In this document: positions 48,490 through 56,568 of the stretch, piece by piece
Layout: the number at the start of each line of letters is the position of its first letter
How positions within the stretch are numbered: position 1 is the stretch's first letter
Source of the DNA: an uncultured Sphingomonadaceae bacterium
Lineage (GTDB): Bacteria > Pseudomonadota > Alphaproteobacteria > Sphingomonadales > Sphingomonadaceae
Length of the DNA: 64,000 nt
Direction of reading: 5' to 3'
Assembly (NCBI GenBank): GCA_947488845.1
Contig: CANLBM010000008.1
Coordinates: 62,001-126,000 of the forward strand
Notes under the pieces: generated by a model
Databases searched by the model: none
Told to the model about the DNA's origin: nothing
Seen by the model: the letters and a program-made list of their open reading frames with translations, nothing else
Made by a program: the position numbers and the translations under genes

Positions 48490-48518
48490 GAGGTCCTTCG
48501 ACAGGCTCAGGACGAACG
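48490..48518. repeat. Short dispersed repeat
   Basis: AGGTCCTTCGACAGGCTCAG followed by GACGAACG: the GTCCTGAGCCTGTCGAAGGA-type word repeated in many genomes. It sits between the convergent thioesterase and crotonase genes. Confidence 0.7.
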
Positions 48519-48530
48519 TTAACCAGCATA

Positions 48531-49355
48531 TCAATCGGCAAAATTAGCGGCCCGTTTCTGCATGAACGCCATGACCGCTTCCACCTGATTGGGGGTCCGG
48601 CTGACCTTGTCCTGCCCAACCGATTCCATCATCAATATCTCGTCTTCGTTCATATCGGGAAGCTTGTTGATCAGATCTTTTGCAATCTGGACGGCTTGCG
48701 GATGCTTGCTCGCGATCTCGGCGGCAATTTCCATGGCCTTGGCATGCGGGTCATCCGACAGATGCGTGACAAAGCCCAGTTCCTTGCCTTCCTCACCGGT
48801 AAATATCCGGTTGGTGTAGGTCAGTTCGCGCAGAATGTCGTCGCGAACAAAGCTCCGCCAGGTCGTATAGCTGCCCATATCCGGGATCAGGCCCCAGCGC
48901 ATTTCCATGATCGACATTTTCGCGTCCGGTGCAACCACGCGGATGTCGGCGGCGCTGGCAAATTGCAGCCCCCCACCAATGCACGGACCGTGAATAGCGG
49001 CGATGACCGGAGCCTTCAGGCGCCGCCAGAGCAGCACGATATGCTGATATTTATTGGCATTGCCAAAAGTGCGATCGGTCAGCGTGTTCGCGAGCGGAGA
49101 TTTTTCACCATCCTTGCTTTCTTCAGATACGGACGCGGCCGATGCGGCAAAGCTGCCCATATCGAGCCCAGCGCAGAACGCCTTTCCTTCGCCCGACAGG
49201 ACGATGGCTCTTATACCGTCCATCGCTGCCAGCCTCTCACCCGCCTCGACGATCGCATCAATCTGCTCGGCGTCGAGCGCGTTCATCTTGTCGGGCCGGT
49301 TGAACCGGACATCGGCGATATGATCCTTGACGGTAATGGTGACGCGTTCTGACAT
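48531..49355 (-). CDS. Enoyl-CoA hydratase/isomerase family protein
   Basis: 274 residues, crotonase fold: GEGKAFCAGLDMGSFA and IHGPCIGGGLQFASAADIRV form the oxyanion hole; the first catalytic Glu is kept in SIMEMRWGLIPDMG. The C-terminal helical region contains EVEAVMAFMQKRAANF written here as VEAVMAFMQKRAANF. Typical of beta-oxidation-type hydratases acting on short acyl-CoA. ATG at 49355. Confidence 0.9.
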   Translation of the reverse strand: MSERVTITVKDHIADVRFNRPDKMNALDAEQIDAIVEAGERLAAMDGIRAIVLSGEGKAFCAGLDMGSFAASAASVSEESKDGEKSPLANTLTDRTFGNANKYQHIVLLWRRLKAPVIAAIHGPCIGGGLQFASAADIRVVAPDAKMSIMEMRWGLIPDMGSYTTWRSFVRDDILRELTYTNRIFTGEEGKELGFVTHLSDDPHAKAMEIAAEIASKHPQAVQIAKDLINKLPDMNEDEILMMESVGQDKVSRTPNQVEAVMAFMQKRAANFAD

Positions 49356-49418
49356 TTTTCATCCTTTGCTCTTCGCCGTTCGCTGCGAGCGAAGTCGGGA
49401 AGTGTGATATTTCCAAGT

Positions 49419-49444
49419 GTCTCGACTGCGCTCGACACGAACGG
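49419..49444. repeat. Short dispersed repeat
   Basis: TGTCTCGACTGCGCTCGACA followed by CGAACGG, an inverted-repeat word (TGTC..GACA) that recurs across sphingomonad genomes. It lies between the crotonase start and the isomerase stop, preceded by the related TTCGCTGCGAGCGAAG palindrome near 49380. Confidence 0.65.
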
Positions 49445-49460
49445 AAACGAAGATTCGCTG

Positions 49461-50087
49461 TTATACCGAATCTTGTTTAATCGCCCAGTTAACCAGCGGC
49501 AACTGGTCATTGCCAAAATACATTCTTTCACCCTCTCCAAAGGGCACGAAAATACTGGGCGATCCATAGGCACCGCGGGCGATGGCCTCTTCTGTATTGG
49601 CGCGCAGCCGGTCCTTGATTGCTTGTTCCTGCGTCCGCGCGGCCAGCGCTGCGCCGTCCAGCCCGACTTCGTTGGCAATCGCGATCAATACTTCGGGATC
49701 ATCCAGATTGCGTTGCTCGCCGTAATAAGCGTGGAAGGCAGCGGTTGCGAACTTGTGCAACGCCGCCTGATCATCCTCCAGCGCGCAACAGAGCCGCATC
49801 GCATGGACCGACTTGACCGGATGATGTTCGCTCGGGAAATTCATCGGCAGGCCGGCCAGCTTGGCCCAATCCTTGAGCACGCGAAAACTGTGAACAAATT
49901 TGCGATTGTCCGGATTTTCCCGGGCCGCGTAGACGTCCTGGTTCACCGCATTGAACACGCCGCCAACGAGGAACGGTTTCCAGATAATTGCGGCGCCATT
50001 CTCTTTGATGATCGGCTGGATATTGTGGAACGCGAGGCACGTCCAGGGAGATGAGAGGTCAAAATAGAAATCCACTGCTACCGACAT
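49461..50087 (-). CDS. 2-hydroxychromene-2-carboxylate isomerase-like (kappa GST fold)
   Basis: 208 residues with the DsbA/kappa glutathione transferase fold: DFYFDLSSPWTCLAFH with the catalytic Ser in place of CxxC, MRLCCALEDDQAALHKFATA, and the C-terminal YGSPSIFVPFGEGERMYFG that binds glutathione. In aromatic degradation the enzyme isomerises 2-hydroxychromene-2-carboxylate; many homologues have other glutathione-dependent roles. A GST gene lies directly upstream on the same strand. Confidence 0.87.
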   Translation of the reverse strand: MSVAVDFYFDLSSPWTCLAFHNIQPIIKENGAAIIWKPFLVGGVFNAVNQDVYAARENPDNRKFVHSFRVLKDWAKLAGLPMNFPSEHHPVKSVHAMRLCCALEDDQAALHKFATAAFHAYYGEQRNLDDPEVLIAIANEVGLDGAALAARTQEQAIKDRLRANTEEAIARGAYGSPSIFVPFGEGERMYFGNDQLPLVNWAIKQDSV

Positions 50088-50102
50088 AATTTGATCCTTA
50101 TT

Positions 50103-50131
50103 CTCCCTCTCCCTTCCGAGGAGAGAGGGGC
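50103..50131. repeat. Hairpin-forming repeat between GST and isomerase genes
   Basis: CCCTCTCCC and GAGAGAGGGG arms around TTCCGAG. In the transcript it sits between the GST stop and the isomerase ribosome site and could reduce read-through. This CCCTCTCC..GGAGAGGG element is a common intergenic repeat. Confidence 0.55.
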
Positions 50132-50137
50132 CATTTC

Positions 50138-50827
50138 CTAATCCTTCAAGCCGAACAATGTCTTGCGCGTCTGCGCATCATCCTGCGGATTTCGATTGAT
50201 CTTGTCCCGGCCGACAGCCATCCCGCGCCGCAGACCTTCGCGCTGCTTGAGCGTCTCGTACCAGCGCTTCACATGGGCAAAATCACCCAGAGCAATTTCC
50301 TGACGCTTGTAAGTCTGCACCCAAGGGAAACAGGCCATGTCGGCAATAGTGTAATCTACACCCGCCAGATAATCATTATCCGCCAGCCGCCTGTCCATCA
50401 CGCCAAACAGGCGGAGCACTTCCTTGCGGTAGCGCTCGGTGGCATATTCTATCCGCTCGGGCGCATAGAGTTTGAAATGGCCATGCTGTCCCATCATTGG
50501 CCCCAGCCCGCCCATCTGCCACATTAGCCATTCCGTAGCCGCAATCTGTCCGCGCAGATCATGCGGCAGAAAATCTTCCGCCTTGTCCGCCAGATAAAGC
50601 AGGATCGCTCCGGTTTCGAAAACGCTCACCGGTTCGCCGCCATCCGCCGGATCATGATCGACGATCGCGGGGATCCGGTTGTTCGGGCTGATCGCGATAA
50701 AATCCGGCTCGAACTGCTCCCCTGCCCCGATATTCACCCATTTGATATTATAGTCGAGCCCGCTTTCCTCAAGCATGATCGAAATCTTCCAGCCATTGGG
50801 TGTCGGAGCAAAATATAAATCAATCAT
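50138..50827 (-). CDS. Glutathione S-transferase, YfcG/Ure2p-like
   Basis: 229 residues: thioredoxin-like N-terminal domain with TPNGWKISIMLEESGLDY and NNRIPAIVDHDP, ETGAILLYLADKAEDFLP, and a helical C-terminal domain ending DDAQTRKTLFGLKD. The YfcG group has disulfide-bond reductase activity with two glutathiones. AAGGATG precedes the ATG. A tandem repeat of ACTTTACAC lies 24 bases upstream and may be part of its promoter. Likely co-transcribed with the isomerase gene. Confidence 0.88.
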   Translation of the reverse strand: MIDLYFAPTPNGWKISIMLEESGLDYNIKWVNIGAGEQFEPDFIAISPNNRIPAIVDHDPADGGEPVSVFETGAILLYLADKAEDFLPHDLRGQIAATEWLMWQMGGLGPMMGQHGHFKLYAPERIEYATERYRKEVLRLFGVMDRRLADNDYLAGVDYTIADMACFPWVQTYKRQEIALGDFAHVKRWYETLKQREGLRRGMAVGRDKINRNPQDDAQTRKTLFGLKD

Positions 50828-50850
50828 AAACGCAAATCATCCTTGCCGAA

Positions 50851-50868
50851 CTTTACACACTTTACACT
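50851..50868. promoter_or_regulatory. Tandem nine-base repeat upstream of the GST gene
   Basis: ACTTTACAC occurs twice head to tail, 24 bases ahead of the GST start. The 50828-51138 intergenic stretch otherwise holds the arsR promoter region; I see no gene in it. Confidence 0.4.
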
Positions 50869-51055
50869 GTTATGTTTTTAAATTCCCGGTGGGCGAATTG
50901 CCCGCCCAGACGGGGTAAAAAATGGGTATTTCGCGTCAGTGAACATAATGCCGCAACGTGGCATAAAAGCTGCCCGGTAGGACAGCAAAATCTGACAATA
51001 TTTGCGCAGCCCAAGGGATGCTCCGGTCAATGGCCCAAAGACCTCCGTGCGACTG

Positions 51056-51138
51056 ATATTTCGACAATCGTAGAAATATGATTGACGGCAGGATATTATT
51101 TTTGTATTTCCATGATTATCGAATTAATGGAGTCGTAC
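51056..51138 (+). promoter_or_regulatory. Putative ars promoter and ArsR operator
   Basis: ATATTTC (51056-51062) and GAAATAT (51073-51079) form a perfect seven-base inverted repeat with a ten-base centre. It is followed by a possible TTGACG (about 51082) and GTATTT or TATTTT as -35/-10, then arsR at 51139. Position and symmetry fit an ArsR/SmtB dimer site. Confidence 0.5.
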
Positions 51139-51468
51139 ATGCAATCCGAACAGGCTGTCAGCGCTTTGGCGTCGCTCGCTCAGGAGCACAGATTGTCGAT
51201 CTTCCGCTTGCTGGTACAGGCCGGCAAAGATGGTCTTGCCGCAGGCGCGATAGCCGAACAGCTGGGTGTTCCGCCCAGTTCCCTGTCCTTCCATCTCGCC
51301 CATCTGACCCGTTCCGGCCTGATCAGCCAGGAACGCCAGTCCCGTACCCTGATCTACCGGGCCGACTATGCGGCGATGAACCAGCTCGTCGCCTATCTGC
51401 TCGAAAATTGCTGCGCCGGCAACGCCTGCGCTGTCGACCTTCTCGTTTCCCAAGGAGCCTGCAAATGA
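51139..51468 (+). CDS. arsR: ArsR/SmtB-family arsenic-responsive repressor
   Basis: 109 residues from ATG 51139, which has GGAG six bases upstream; ATG 51127 is in frame. Winged helix: LASLAQEHRLSIFRLLVQAG, and recognition helix VPPSSLSFHLAHLTRSGLIS. The usual ELCVCDL As(III) site of E. coli ArsR is absent; cysteines cluster at the C-terminus instead (Cys91, Cys92, Cys97, Cys108 in ENCCAGNACAVDLL and QGACK), as in the group with C-terminal vicinal Cys. First gene of arsR-arsI-arsC-acr3; its stop overlaps the arsI start (ATGA). Confidence 0.92.
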   Translation: MQSEQAVSALASLAQEHRLSIFRLLVQAGKDGLAAGAIAEQLGVPPSSLSFHLAHLTRSGLISQERQSRTLIYRADYAAMNQLVAYLLENCCAGNACAVDLLVSQGACK

Positions 51469-51947
51469 AAAGAATGCACATTCATCTGTCCGTAGAAAAT
51501 ATCGACAAGTCCGTCGCTTTCTACACCAGCCTGTTCGGTGCGGAACCGACCGTGCTGAAAGACGATTACGCGAAATGGATGCTCGATGACCCGCGGGTCA
51601 ATTTTGCCATGTCGAGCCACGCAGGCGCACATCGCGGCGTCGAACATGTCGGCATCCAGTCGGAAAATGCCGAAGAACTGGCCGAGGTTTATGGTCGGAT
51701 CAAACAGGCCGGCGGCGCGATATTTGACGAAGGCGCTACCACCTGCTGCTATGCCCAGTCGGAGAAAAACTGGACGGCGGATCCCGATGGCGTTGCCTGG
51801 GAAGCCTTTCTGACCAACGGTGAAGTGACCGATTACGGCAATCGCGTAGATCTCGGACAACTCGCATCAGACAATGCTAGCGATGGAGCTTGCTGCACGC
51901 CGGAAATGAAGCCGCAACCCGCCGCTTCGTTCTCCTGCTGCGGATAA
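51465..51947 (+). CDS. arsI: ArsI/CadI-type dioxygenase-fold C-As lyase
   Basis: 160-residue VOC protein. KDDYAKWMLDDPRVNFAMS and GATTCCYAQSEKNW, with the vicinal Cys94-Cys95, are the hallmarks of ArsI, the Fe(II)-dependent enzyme that removes the methyl or aryl group from trivalent organoarsenicals. Likely iron ligands are His5 or His7, His61 and Glu113. A C-terminal tail adds two more CC pairs (GACCTPEMK and SFSCCG) that could bind arsenic. AGGAG eight bases before ATG 51465 fixes the start. Some relatives are named CadI. Confidence 0.88.
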   Translation: MKRMHIHLSVENIDKSVAFYTSLFGAEPTVLKDDYAKWMLDDPRVNFAMSSHAGAHRGVEHVGIQSENAEELAEVYGRIKQAGGAIFDEGATTCCYAQSEKNWTADPDGVAWEAFLTNGEVTDYGNRVDLGQLASDNASDGACCTPEMKPQPAASFSCCG

Positions 51948-51951
51948 TCCT

Positions 51952-52464
51952 ATGTCAGACAAGATCTTCAACGTGCTGTTTCTCTGCACGGGAAATTCGG
52001 CGCGCTCCATATTGGGAGAGGCATTGCTCAACCGCGATGGTGCGGGTCGCTTTCGCGCCTATAGCGCGGGCAGCTTTCCAAAAGGCGAGCCTCATCCCAT
52101 GGCGATTGAAATTCTGGAGCAGTTGGAATTTGATACCGACGGGCTGCGGTCTAAAAGCTGGGATGAATTTTCGGCACCGGACTCCCCCCGGATGGATTTC
52201 ATCATTACCGTCTGTGACAATGCCGCGGGCGAAACCTGCCCGATATGGCCGGGCCACCCGATGACAGCCCATTGGGGCATCGAAGACCCGGCCGCTGTCG
52301 AGGGCGCAGGCCAGCGCGAGGCCTTTCTGACGGCGTTGCGCTATATGCGCAACCGGATCAGCCTGCTGCTCAACCTGCCGATCGATGCTCTCGACGAGCT
52401 CAGCCTGAAGACCCGTCTGGCAGCTATCGGCGCTGACGAAAGCGCCAGGGAACGGAATATATAA
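51952..52464 (+). CDS. arsC: Arsenate reductase, low-molecular-weight phosphatase type
   Basis: Reduces arsenate to arsenite. 170 residues with the P-loop CTGNSARS (Cys12, Arg18) and the redox pair Cys88 and Cys96 in [16 protein letters not shown], as in thioredoxin-coupled ArsC. The C-terminal 40 residues are helical. It starts five bases after arsI. Arsenite is handed to the Acr3 pump encoded next. Confidence 0.94.
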   Translation: MSDKIFNVLFLCTGNSARSILGEALLNRDGAGRFRAYSAGSFPKGEPHPMAIEILEQLEFDTDGLRSKSWDEFSAPDSPRMDFIITVCDNAAGETCPIWPGHPMTAHWGIEDPAAVEGAGQREAFLTALRYMRNRISLLLNLPIDALDELSLKTRLAAIGADESARERNI

Positions 52465-53492
52465 TGGGACTTTTCGAACGCTGGCTTTCGTTATGGGTCG
52501 GCCTTGCCATATTGGCAGGCCTGTTGCTCGGCAATATGGCACCCGGACTGTTCAACCTGATCGCCGGCCTGGAATATGCCTCGGTCAATCTGGTGGTCGC
52601 GGTTCTGATCTGGGCGATGATCTATCCGATGATGGTGGCGGTCGACTTCGGCAGCCTGCGGGATATTGGCAGCCGGCCCAAGGGACTGATTATCACCATC
52701 ATCGTCAACTGGATGGTCAAGCCATTCACGATGGCCGCGCTTGCCGTTCTGTTCTTCGACTATATCTACAGCGGGATCATATCCGGCGAGGATGCGCAGC
52801 AATATATTGCCGGTCTGATCCTGCTCGGCGCAGCCCCCTGCACGGCAATGGTCTTTGTCTGGTCGCAGATGACCAAGGGCGATGCCGCCTACACATTGGT
52901 GCAGGTGTCGGTGAACGATCTGATCATGATCGTCGCCTTTGCACCGATTGTCGCATTGCTGCTCGGCGTAACCGATATCGCCATTCCATGGCAGACCCTG
53001 CTTCTTTCGGTATTGTTATACGTGGTCGTGCCTCTGGTCGCCGGAGCGATTACCCGGCGGATGGTCATCGCCAGCCATGACAATGATGTCGCGGCGGTGG
53101 ATCATTTCACGGCCCGGCTCAAGCCGGCATCGATCATGGGTCTGCTGGCAACCGTGGTCTTGCTCTTTGCCTTCCAGGCACAAACCATCCTGGCTCAGCC
53201 TGTCCTGATCGTGCTGATCGCAATCCCGATCATCCTGCAATCCTATGGCATATTCGCGATTGCCTATGCGGCGGCATGGCTCTGGAAAGTGCCGCATAAT
53301 ATCGCGGCACCCTGCGCGCTGATTGGCACATCCAATTTCTTCGAACTGGCGGTGGCTGTCGCCATCGGCCTGTTCGGCCTGTCCAGCGGCGCGGCACTGG
53401 CCACGGTAGTCGGCGTGCTGGTCGAGGTGCCGGTCATGTTGTCGCTGGTTGCGATAGCGAACAGAACGAAGAAGGGTTTTCCTGACCAGTGA
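52464..53492 (+). CDS. acr3: ACR3-family arsenite efflux permease
   Basis: 342 residues, ten membrane helices. The conserved Cys lies in helix 4 ([15 protein letters not shown], Cys126) and the conserved Glu in [14 protein letters not shown] of helix 9. Exports As(OH)3 using the proton gradient. Its ATG overlaps the arsC stop by one base (TAATG), so translation is coupled. Last gene of the operon. Confidence 0.95.
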   Translation: MGLFERWLSLWVGLAILAGLLLGNMAPGLFNLIAGLEYASVNLVVAVLIWAMIYPMMVAVDFGSLRDIGSRPKGLIITIIVNWMVKPFTMAALAVLFFDYIYSGIISGEDAQQYIAGLILLGAAPCTAMVFVWSQMTKGDAAYTLVQVSVNDLIMIVAFAPIVALLLGVTDIAIPWQTLLLSVLLYVVVPLVAGAITRRMVIASHDNDVAAVDHFTARLKPASIMGLLATVVLLFAFQAQTILAQPVLIVLIAIPIILQSYGIFAIAYAAAWLWKVPHNIAAPCALIGTSNFFELAVAVAIGLFGLSSGAALATVVGVLVEVPVMLSLVAIANRTKKGFPDQ

Positions 53493-53501
53493 CCGGGCGA
53501 T

Positions 53502-54101
53502 CTAGGACGGCAGCTCTGGCAATATGTTATAGTCGATCGGCTTGAACGTTCCGCCGTTGGACGCATAAGCGGAACAGGCCGTCAGACCGATCACAAGATC
53601 CATTTCTGCCCGCAAGCGAATGACATCGCCAGCCTTGCTGGTCGGCGGAAGCACTTCGAGCTTTCCACTTGCCTGATCGACCGGGACGTTCATGAACAAG
53701 TTGAAGGCGCACGGAATAGCATCCGGCTCGACACCAAATGGAGCAAGCGCTTCTGCCAGATTGCCGAAACATCCGCGATGCACCGGCTTGTCGGGATAGA
53801 AATGCCTGAACGTATCTTCGCTGCAGGGAGTCAGCAGGAAATCATGCGTCCCCACGGTGTCATGCACGATGCTCAGCATCGGGTTCGAGCGATTTGACCA
53901 CAATCGGTTGCCTTCGCCCAGACGGATGGTTTCCTCATAATCAAAGGTCCGGCCGTTTGACAAAACTTCCCTTACATCATCTGCATTATAGGCAAGCAGG
54001 TCTGAGACCTGACCGCCGTCCGGATCGATCACTTCAAGGAACTGGCCTGTCAGCAGTCGGAAAGCGGCACCGGAGCGAGGCGGAATACGTCTGCTGCTCA
54101 T
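53502..54101 (-). CDS. DUF1989 protein (urea-carboxylase-associated / carboxyguanidine deiminase family)
   Basis: 199 residues. DUF1989 landmarks: SGAAFRLLTGQFLEVIDPDG, LAYNADDVREVLSNGRTFDY, HDTVGTHDFLLTPCSEDTF, CAFNLFMNVPVDQ and GDVIRLRAEMDLVIGLTACS. Some members were shown to be carboxyguanidine deiminase subunits (CgdA/CgdB), so an amidine- or guanidine-type substrate is plausible. Here there is one copy, not a CgdA/CgdB pair, and no urea carboxylase or allophanate hydrolase. ATG 54101 overlaps the stop of the YqcI/YcgG gene by four bases. Confidence 0.87.
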   Translation of the reverse strand: MSSRRIPPRSGAAFRLLTGQFLEVIDPDGGQVSDLLAYNADDVREVLSNGRTFDYEETIRLGEGNRLWSNRSNPMLSIVHDTVGTHDFLLTPCSEDTFRHFYPDKPVHRGCFGNLAEALAPFGVEPDAIPCAFNLFMNVPVDQASGKLEVLPPTSKAGDVIRLRAEMDLVIGLTACSAYASNGGTFKPIDYNILPELPS

Positions 54102-54802
54102 GTCGCGCGCCGATCGTGAAACGGGCATTGCCAGTCATCGTCAACCTTTCGGCCGCTATATTGGCGCGCTTCGCTGGACTCTCCGTGTTTTGCCAGCATC
54201 GGGTTGATGTCTCCGGCCAGTTTTTTGTCACGATCCAGGATAGTGTCGCGCATCTTTTCATAACGACCTTCTTCCCGCAAGCGCTCGAACTGGTCGTGGA
54301 GATTGAAGATCAGCGTCGGTTGTGAAAAACGGCGGGCCGGGCGGGAGGAATTGGGATGCAGGCCAATCACGAAAAACGCCTCGCCGCCAAAGCTGAGCGA
54401 AAAATGGGGGTCCTCGGGATCGGCGCTTACGCGCTCGTCATAGGACTGCCCCAGCCACGCATCCTTGTCTGCTATCGACTGGAGCCTTTCCCACATCAGC
54501 TTTTCGAATTCGACTTCCGACAGATTTCCGGGGCCTTCGAATATAACCGCCAGACTGCGGAAGCCCTCGGTACACTCGCGATATTTGCGAGCCCATGCGA
54601 GCAGTTCGCGATGGATTGTCAAATCGTCCCAACTGCTGTCGATCCGATGAGCCACCACCGTCTTGAGATTGTCACGGGCCAAGGCTGACTTCGCCCCGAC
54701 ACAGGGAAATTGGGGCTGCAAGATCATAGCGCCTATAGTGTCCTGAAACTCTTCCAGGCGCCTGACCTTATAGTCTTTGTCTAGCAGGTTTGAATGGTTC
54801 AT
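54098..54802 (-). CDS. YqcI/YcgG family protein (GntA-like haem N-oxygenase family)
   Basis: 234 residues. Family hallmarks: FPCVGAKSALARDNL at about 33-47, LLAWARKYRECTEGFRSLAV, DPEDPHFSLSFGGEAFFVIG, HPNSSRPARRFSQPTLIFNL and the C-terminal RQYSGRKVDDDWQCPF. The family includes GntA, a haem-dependent N-hydroxylase of a guanidino compound in guanitoxin synthesis. Here it is coupled to a DUF1989 gene, another family tied to guanidine chemistry. Substrate unknown. The ATG at 54802 diverges from the GNAT-amidohydrolase gene 176 bases away. Confidence 0.85.
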   Translation of the reverse strand: MNHSNLLDKDYKVRRLEEFQDTIGAMILQPQFPCVGAKSALARDNLKTVVAHRIDSSWDDLTIHRELLAWARKYRECTEGFRSLAVIFEGPGNLSEVEFEKLMWERLQSIADKDAWLGQSYDERVSADPEDPHFSLSFGGEAFFVIGLHPNSSRPARRFSQPTLIFNLHDQFERLREEGRYEKMRDTILDRDKKLAGDINPMLAKHGESSEARQYSGRKVDDDWQCPFHDRRAT

Positions 54803-54978
54803 GCCGGTCTTTACTCTTAAAATACGGAAGCGTTCCGTCCCGACACCCTGGCAGCAAAAATTGCTCCGTCAGCTCGCTGCGTACCGGCGCAATTGTCGGC
54901 GAGCAGAATATCGCGCGCTGGCTTCCTGCTGCAACAACATCGCTTCCCCACGGCTCAAAACCCCGCTAATGGGCGCAG

Positions 54979-56520
54979 ATGACCTCAGAAAAACCAAAGC
55001 TCATCATCCGCCGGGCGGAACTGGAAGATGCCAGAAAAATCTCGACCCTGTCGCGCAAAGTATACGGCAAGGGCGAAGGCTATACGGCCGAGGAAGTGCG
55101 CGGTCAGATCAACAATTTCGCAGATGGCCAGCTGGTCGCGGAAAATGAAGGCAAGATTGTCGGCCATTGCGCGACATTCCAGATTTCCGAAAAAACCGCC
55201 CGCGCTGCGCACAGCTGGTCGGAAATCACCGGTGGCGGCTTTGCCGCGCGGCATGATCCGAACGGCGAGATACTCTACGGCATGGAAGTCAGCGTCGATC
55301 CGGATTACCGGCGTCTGCGCATCGGCCTGCGCTTCTACAAGGTACGCCGCGAGCTGTGCCAGCATCTCGGGCTGAAAGGGATCATCTTTGGCGGACGGCT
55401 GCCCGGCTATGCACGACGCAAGCGCAAATATCCCGATCCGGCGGATTATCTGGCAGCCGTGGTCGACAAGCAATTCCGCGATCCGGTGATCAATTTTCAA
55501 CTCAACCAGGGCTTTGTCCCGTTGGGGATATTGAAAGACTATATGCCGACCGACAAGCCGTCCGGCGGCAATGCTGTCCATATGTTCTGGGAAAATCCGC
55601 TGGCAGTCGAGGCTAAGCTTGTGACCCAAAGCCCGCACGATCGCTTGCCGCAATCGGTGCGCGTCGCGACCGTACAGTTCCAGATGCGCAAGATTGCCTC
55701 GCAAACCGAATTTGAAGAGCAGGTCGAATATTTTGTCGATGTCGCGGCCGACTATGGCGCCGATTTCGTGACTTTCCCGGAACTGTTCACGCTGCAACTG
55801 CTCTCTCTCGAGGGGGAAAAGCTGGATCCGGCGCAAGCGATCGAAAAAATCGCCGAATATACCGACCGGTTCAGGGAATTCATGGAAAAGCTCGCGGTTT
55901 CCTATCATATAAACATCATCGGCGGCTCGCATCCGACGCGGATGGAAAATGGCGATATCCGCAATATCTCCTATGTCTTCCTGCGCAATGGCGCGGTCTA
56001 TACGCAGGACAAGCTGCACCCGACACCGAGCGAGGTCCGCTGGTGGAACATCAAGGGCGGCTATGGCGCGGAAGCCATCCCCACCGACTGCGGACCGATC
56101 GGGGTGATGATCTGCTATGACAGCGAATTCCCCGAAATGGCGCGGCATCTGGTCGATCAGGGCGCGATGATCCTGTTCGTTCCCTTCTGCACCGATGAAC
56201 GGCGCGGCTATTTGCGGGTACGCTATTGCTGCCAGGCGCGCGCGGTGGAAAACCAGTGCTATGTCGTGATGTCCGGCGTGGTCGGCAACTTGCCCAATGT
56301 CGAGAATATGGACATCCATTATGCCGAGAGCGCGATCCTGACGCCATCCGACTTCCCGTTCGCGCGGGACGGTGTTGCTGCTGACACGGCACCCAATACG
56401 GAAACCATCGCGATCGCCGATCTTTCGATGACCAGCCTGCTCACCAGCCGGCAATCCGGCGCTGTGCAGAATCTGAAAGACCGCCGCTTCGACCTCTATC
56501 GGGTGTTGTGGAAGGGATAG
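54979..56520 (+). CDS. GNAT acetyltransferase fused to carbon-nitrogen hydrolase
   Basis: 513 residues in two domains. Residues about 8-200 are a GNAT N-acyltransferase (EDARKISTLSRKVYGKGEGY, VSVDPDYRRLRIGLRFYKVR with the CoA loop). Residues about 215-505 are a nitrilase-superfamily amidohydrolase with Glu268 (FPELF), Lys345 (QDKLHPTPSE) and Cys379 (MICYDSEFPE). The same fusion is known as B. subtilis YhcX and relatives. A joint acylation and amide hydrolysis of an amine or amidine is suggested. It is divergent from the DUF1989/YqcI pair. The ATG at 54979 has only a weak ribosome site. Confidence 0.9.
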   Translation: MTSEKPKLIIRRAELEDARKISTLSRKVYGKGEGYTAEEVRGQINNFADGQLVAENEGKIVGHCATFQISEKTARAAHSWSEITGGGFAARHDPNGEILYGMEVSVDPDYRRLRIGLRFYKVRRELCQHLGLKGIIFGGRLPGYARRKRKYPDPADYLAAVVDKQFRDPVINFQLNQGFVPLGILKDYMPTDKPSGGNAVHMFWENPLAVEAKLVTQSPHDRLPQSVRVATVQFQMRKIASQTEFEEQVEYFVDVAADYGADFVTFPELFTLQLLSLEGEKLDPAQAIEKIAEYTDRFREFMEKLAVSYHINIIGGSHPTRMENGDIRNISYVFLRNGAVYTQDKLHPTPSEVRWWNIKGGYGAEAIPTDCGPIGVMICYDSEFPEMARHLVDQGAMILFVPFCTDERRGYLRVRYCCQARAVENQCYVVMSGVVGNLPNVENMDIHYAESAILTPSDFPFARDGVAADTAPNTETIAIADLSMTSLLTSRQSGAVQNLKDRRFDLYRVLWKG

Positions 56521-56568
56521 GCCTTGTACCGGATGGCGCCTGACGCGGCACCATCCGGCAAGGAACGC

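Noticed and set aside
54985..56454. 489-codon open frame opposite the GNAT-nitrilase fusion
   Set aside because: Shadow; the plus-strand protein has intact motifs of two enzyme families.
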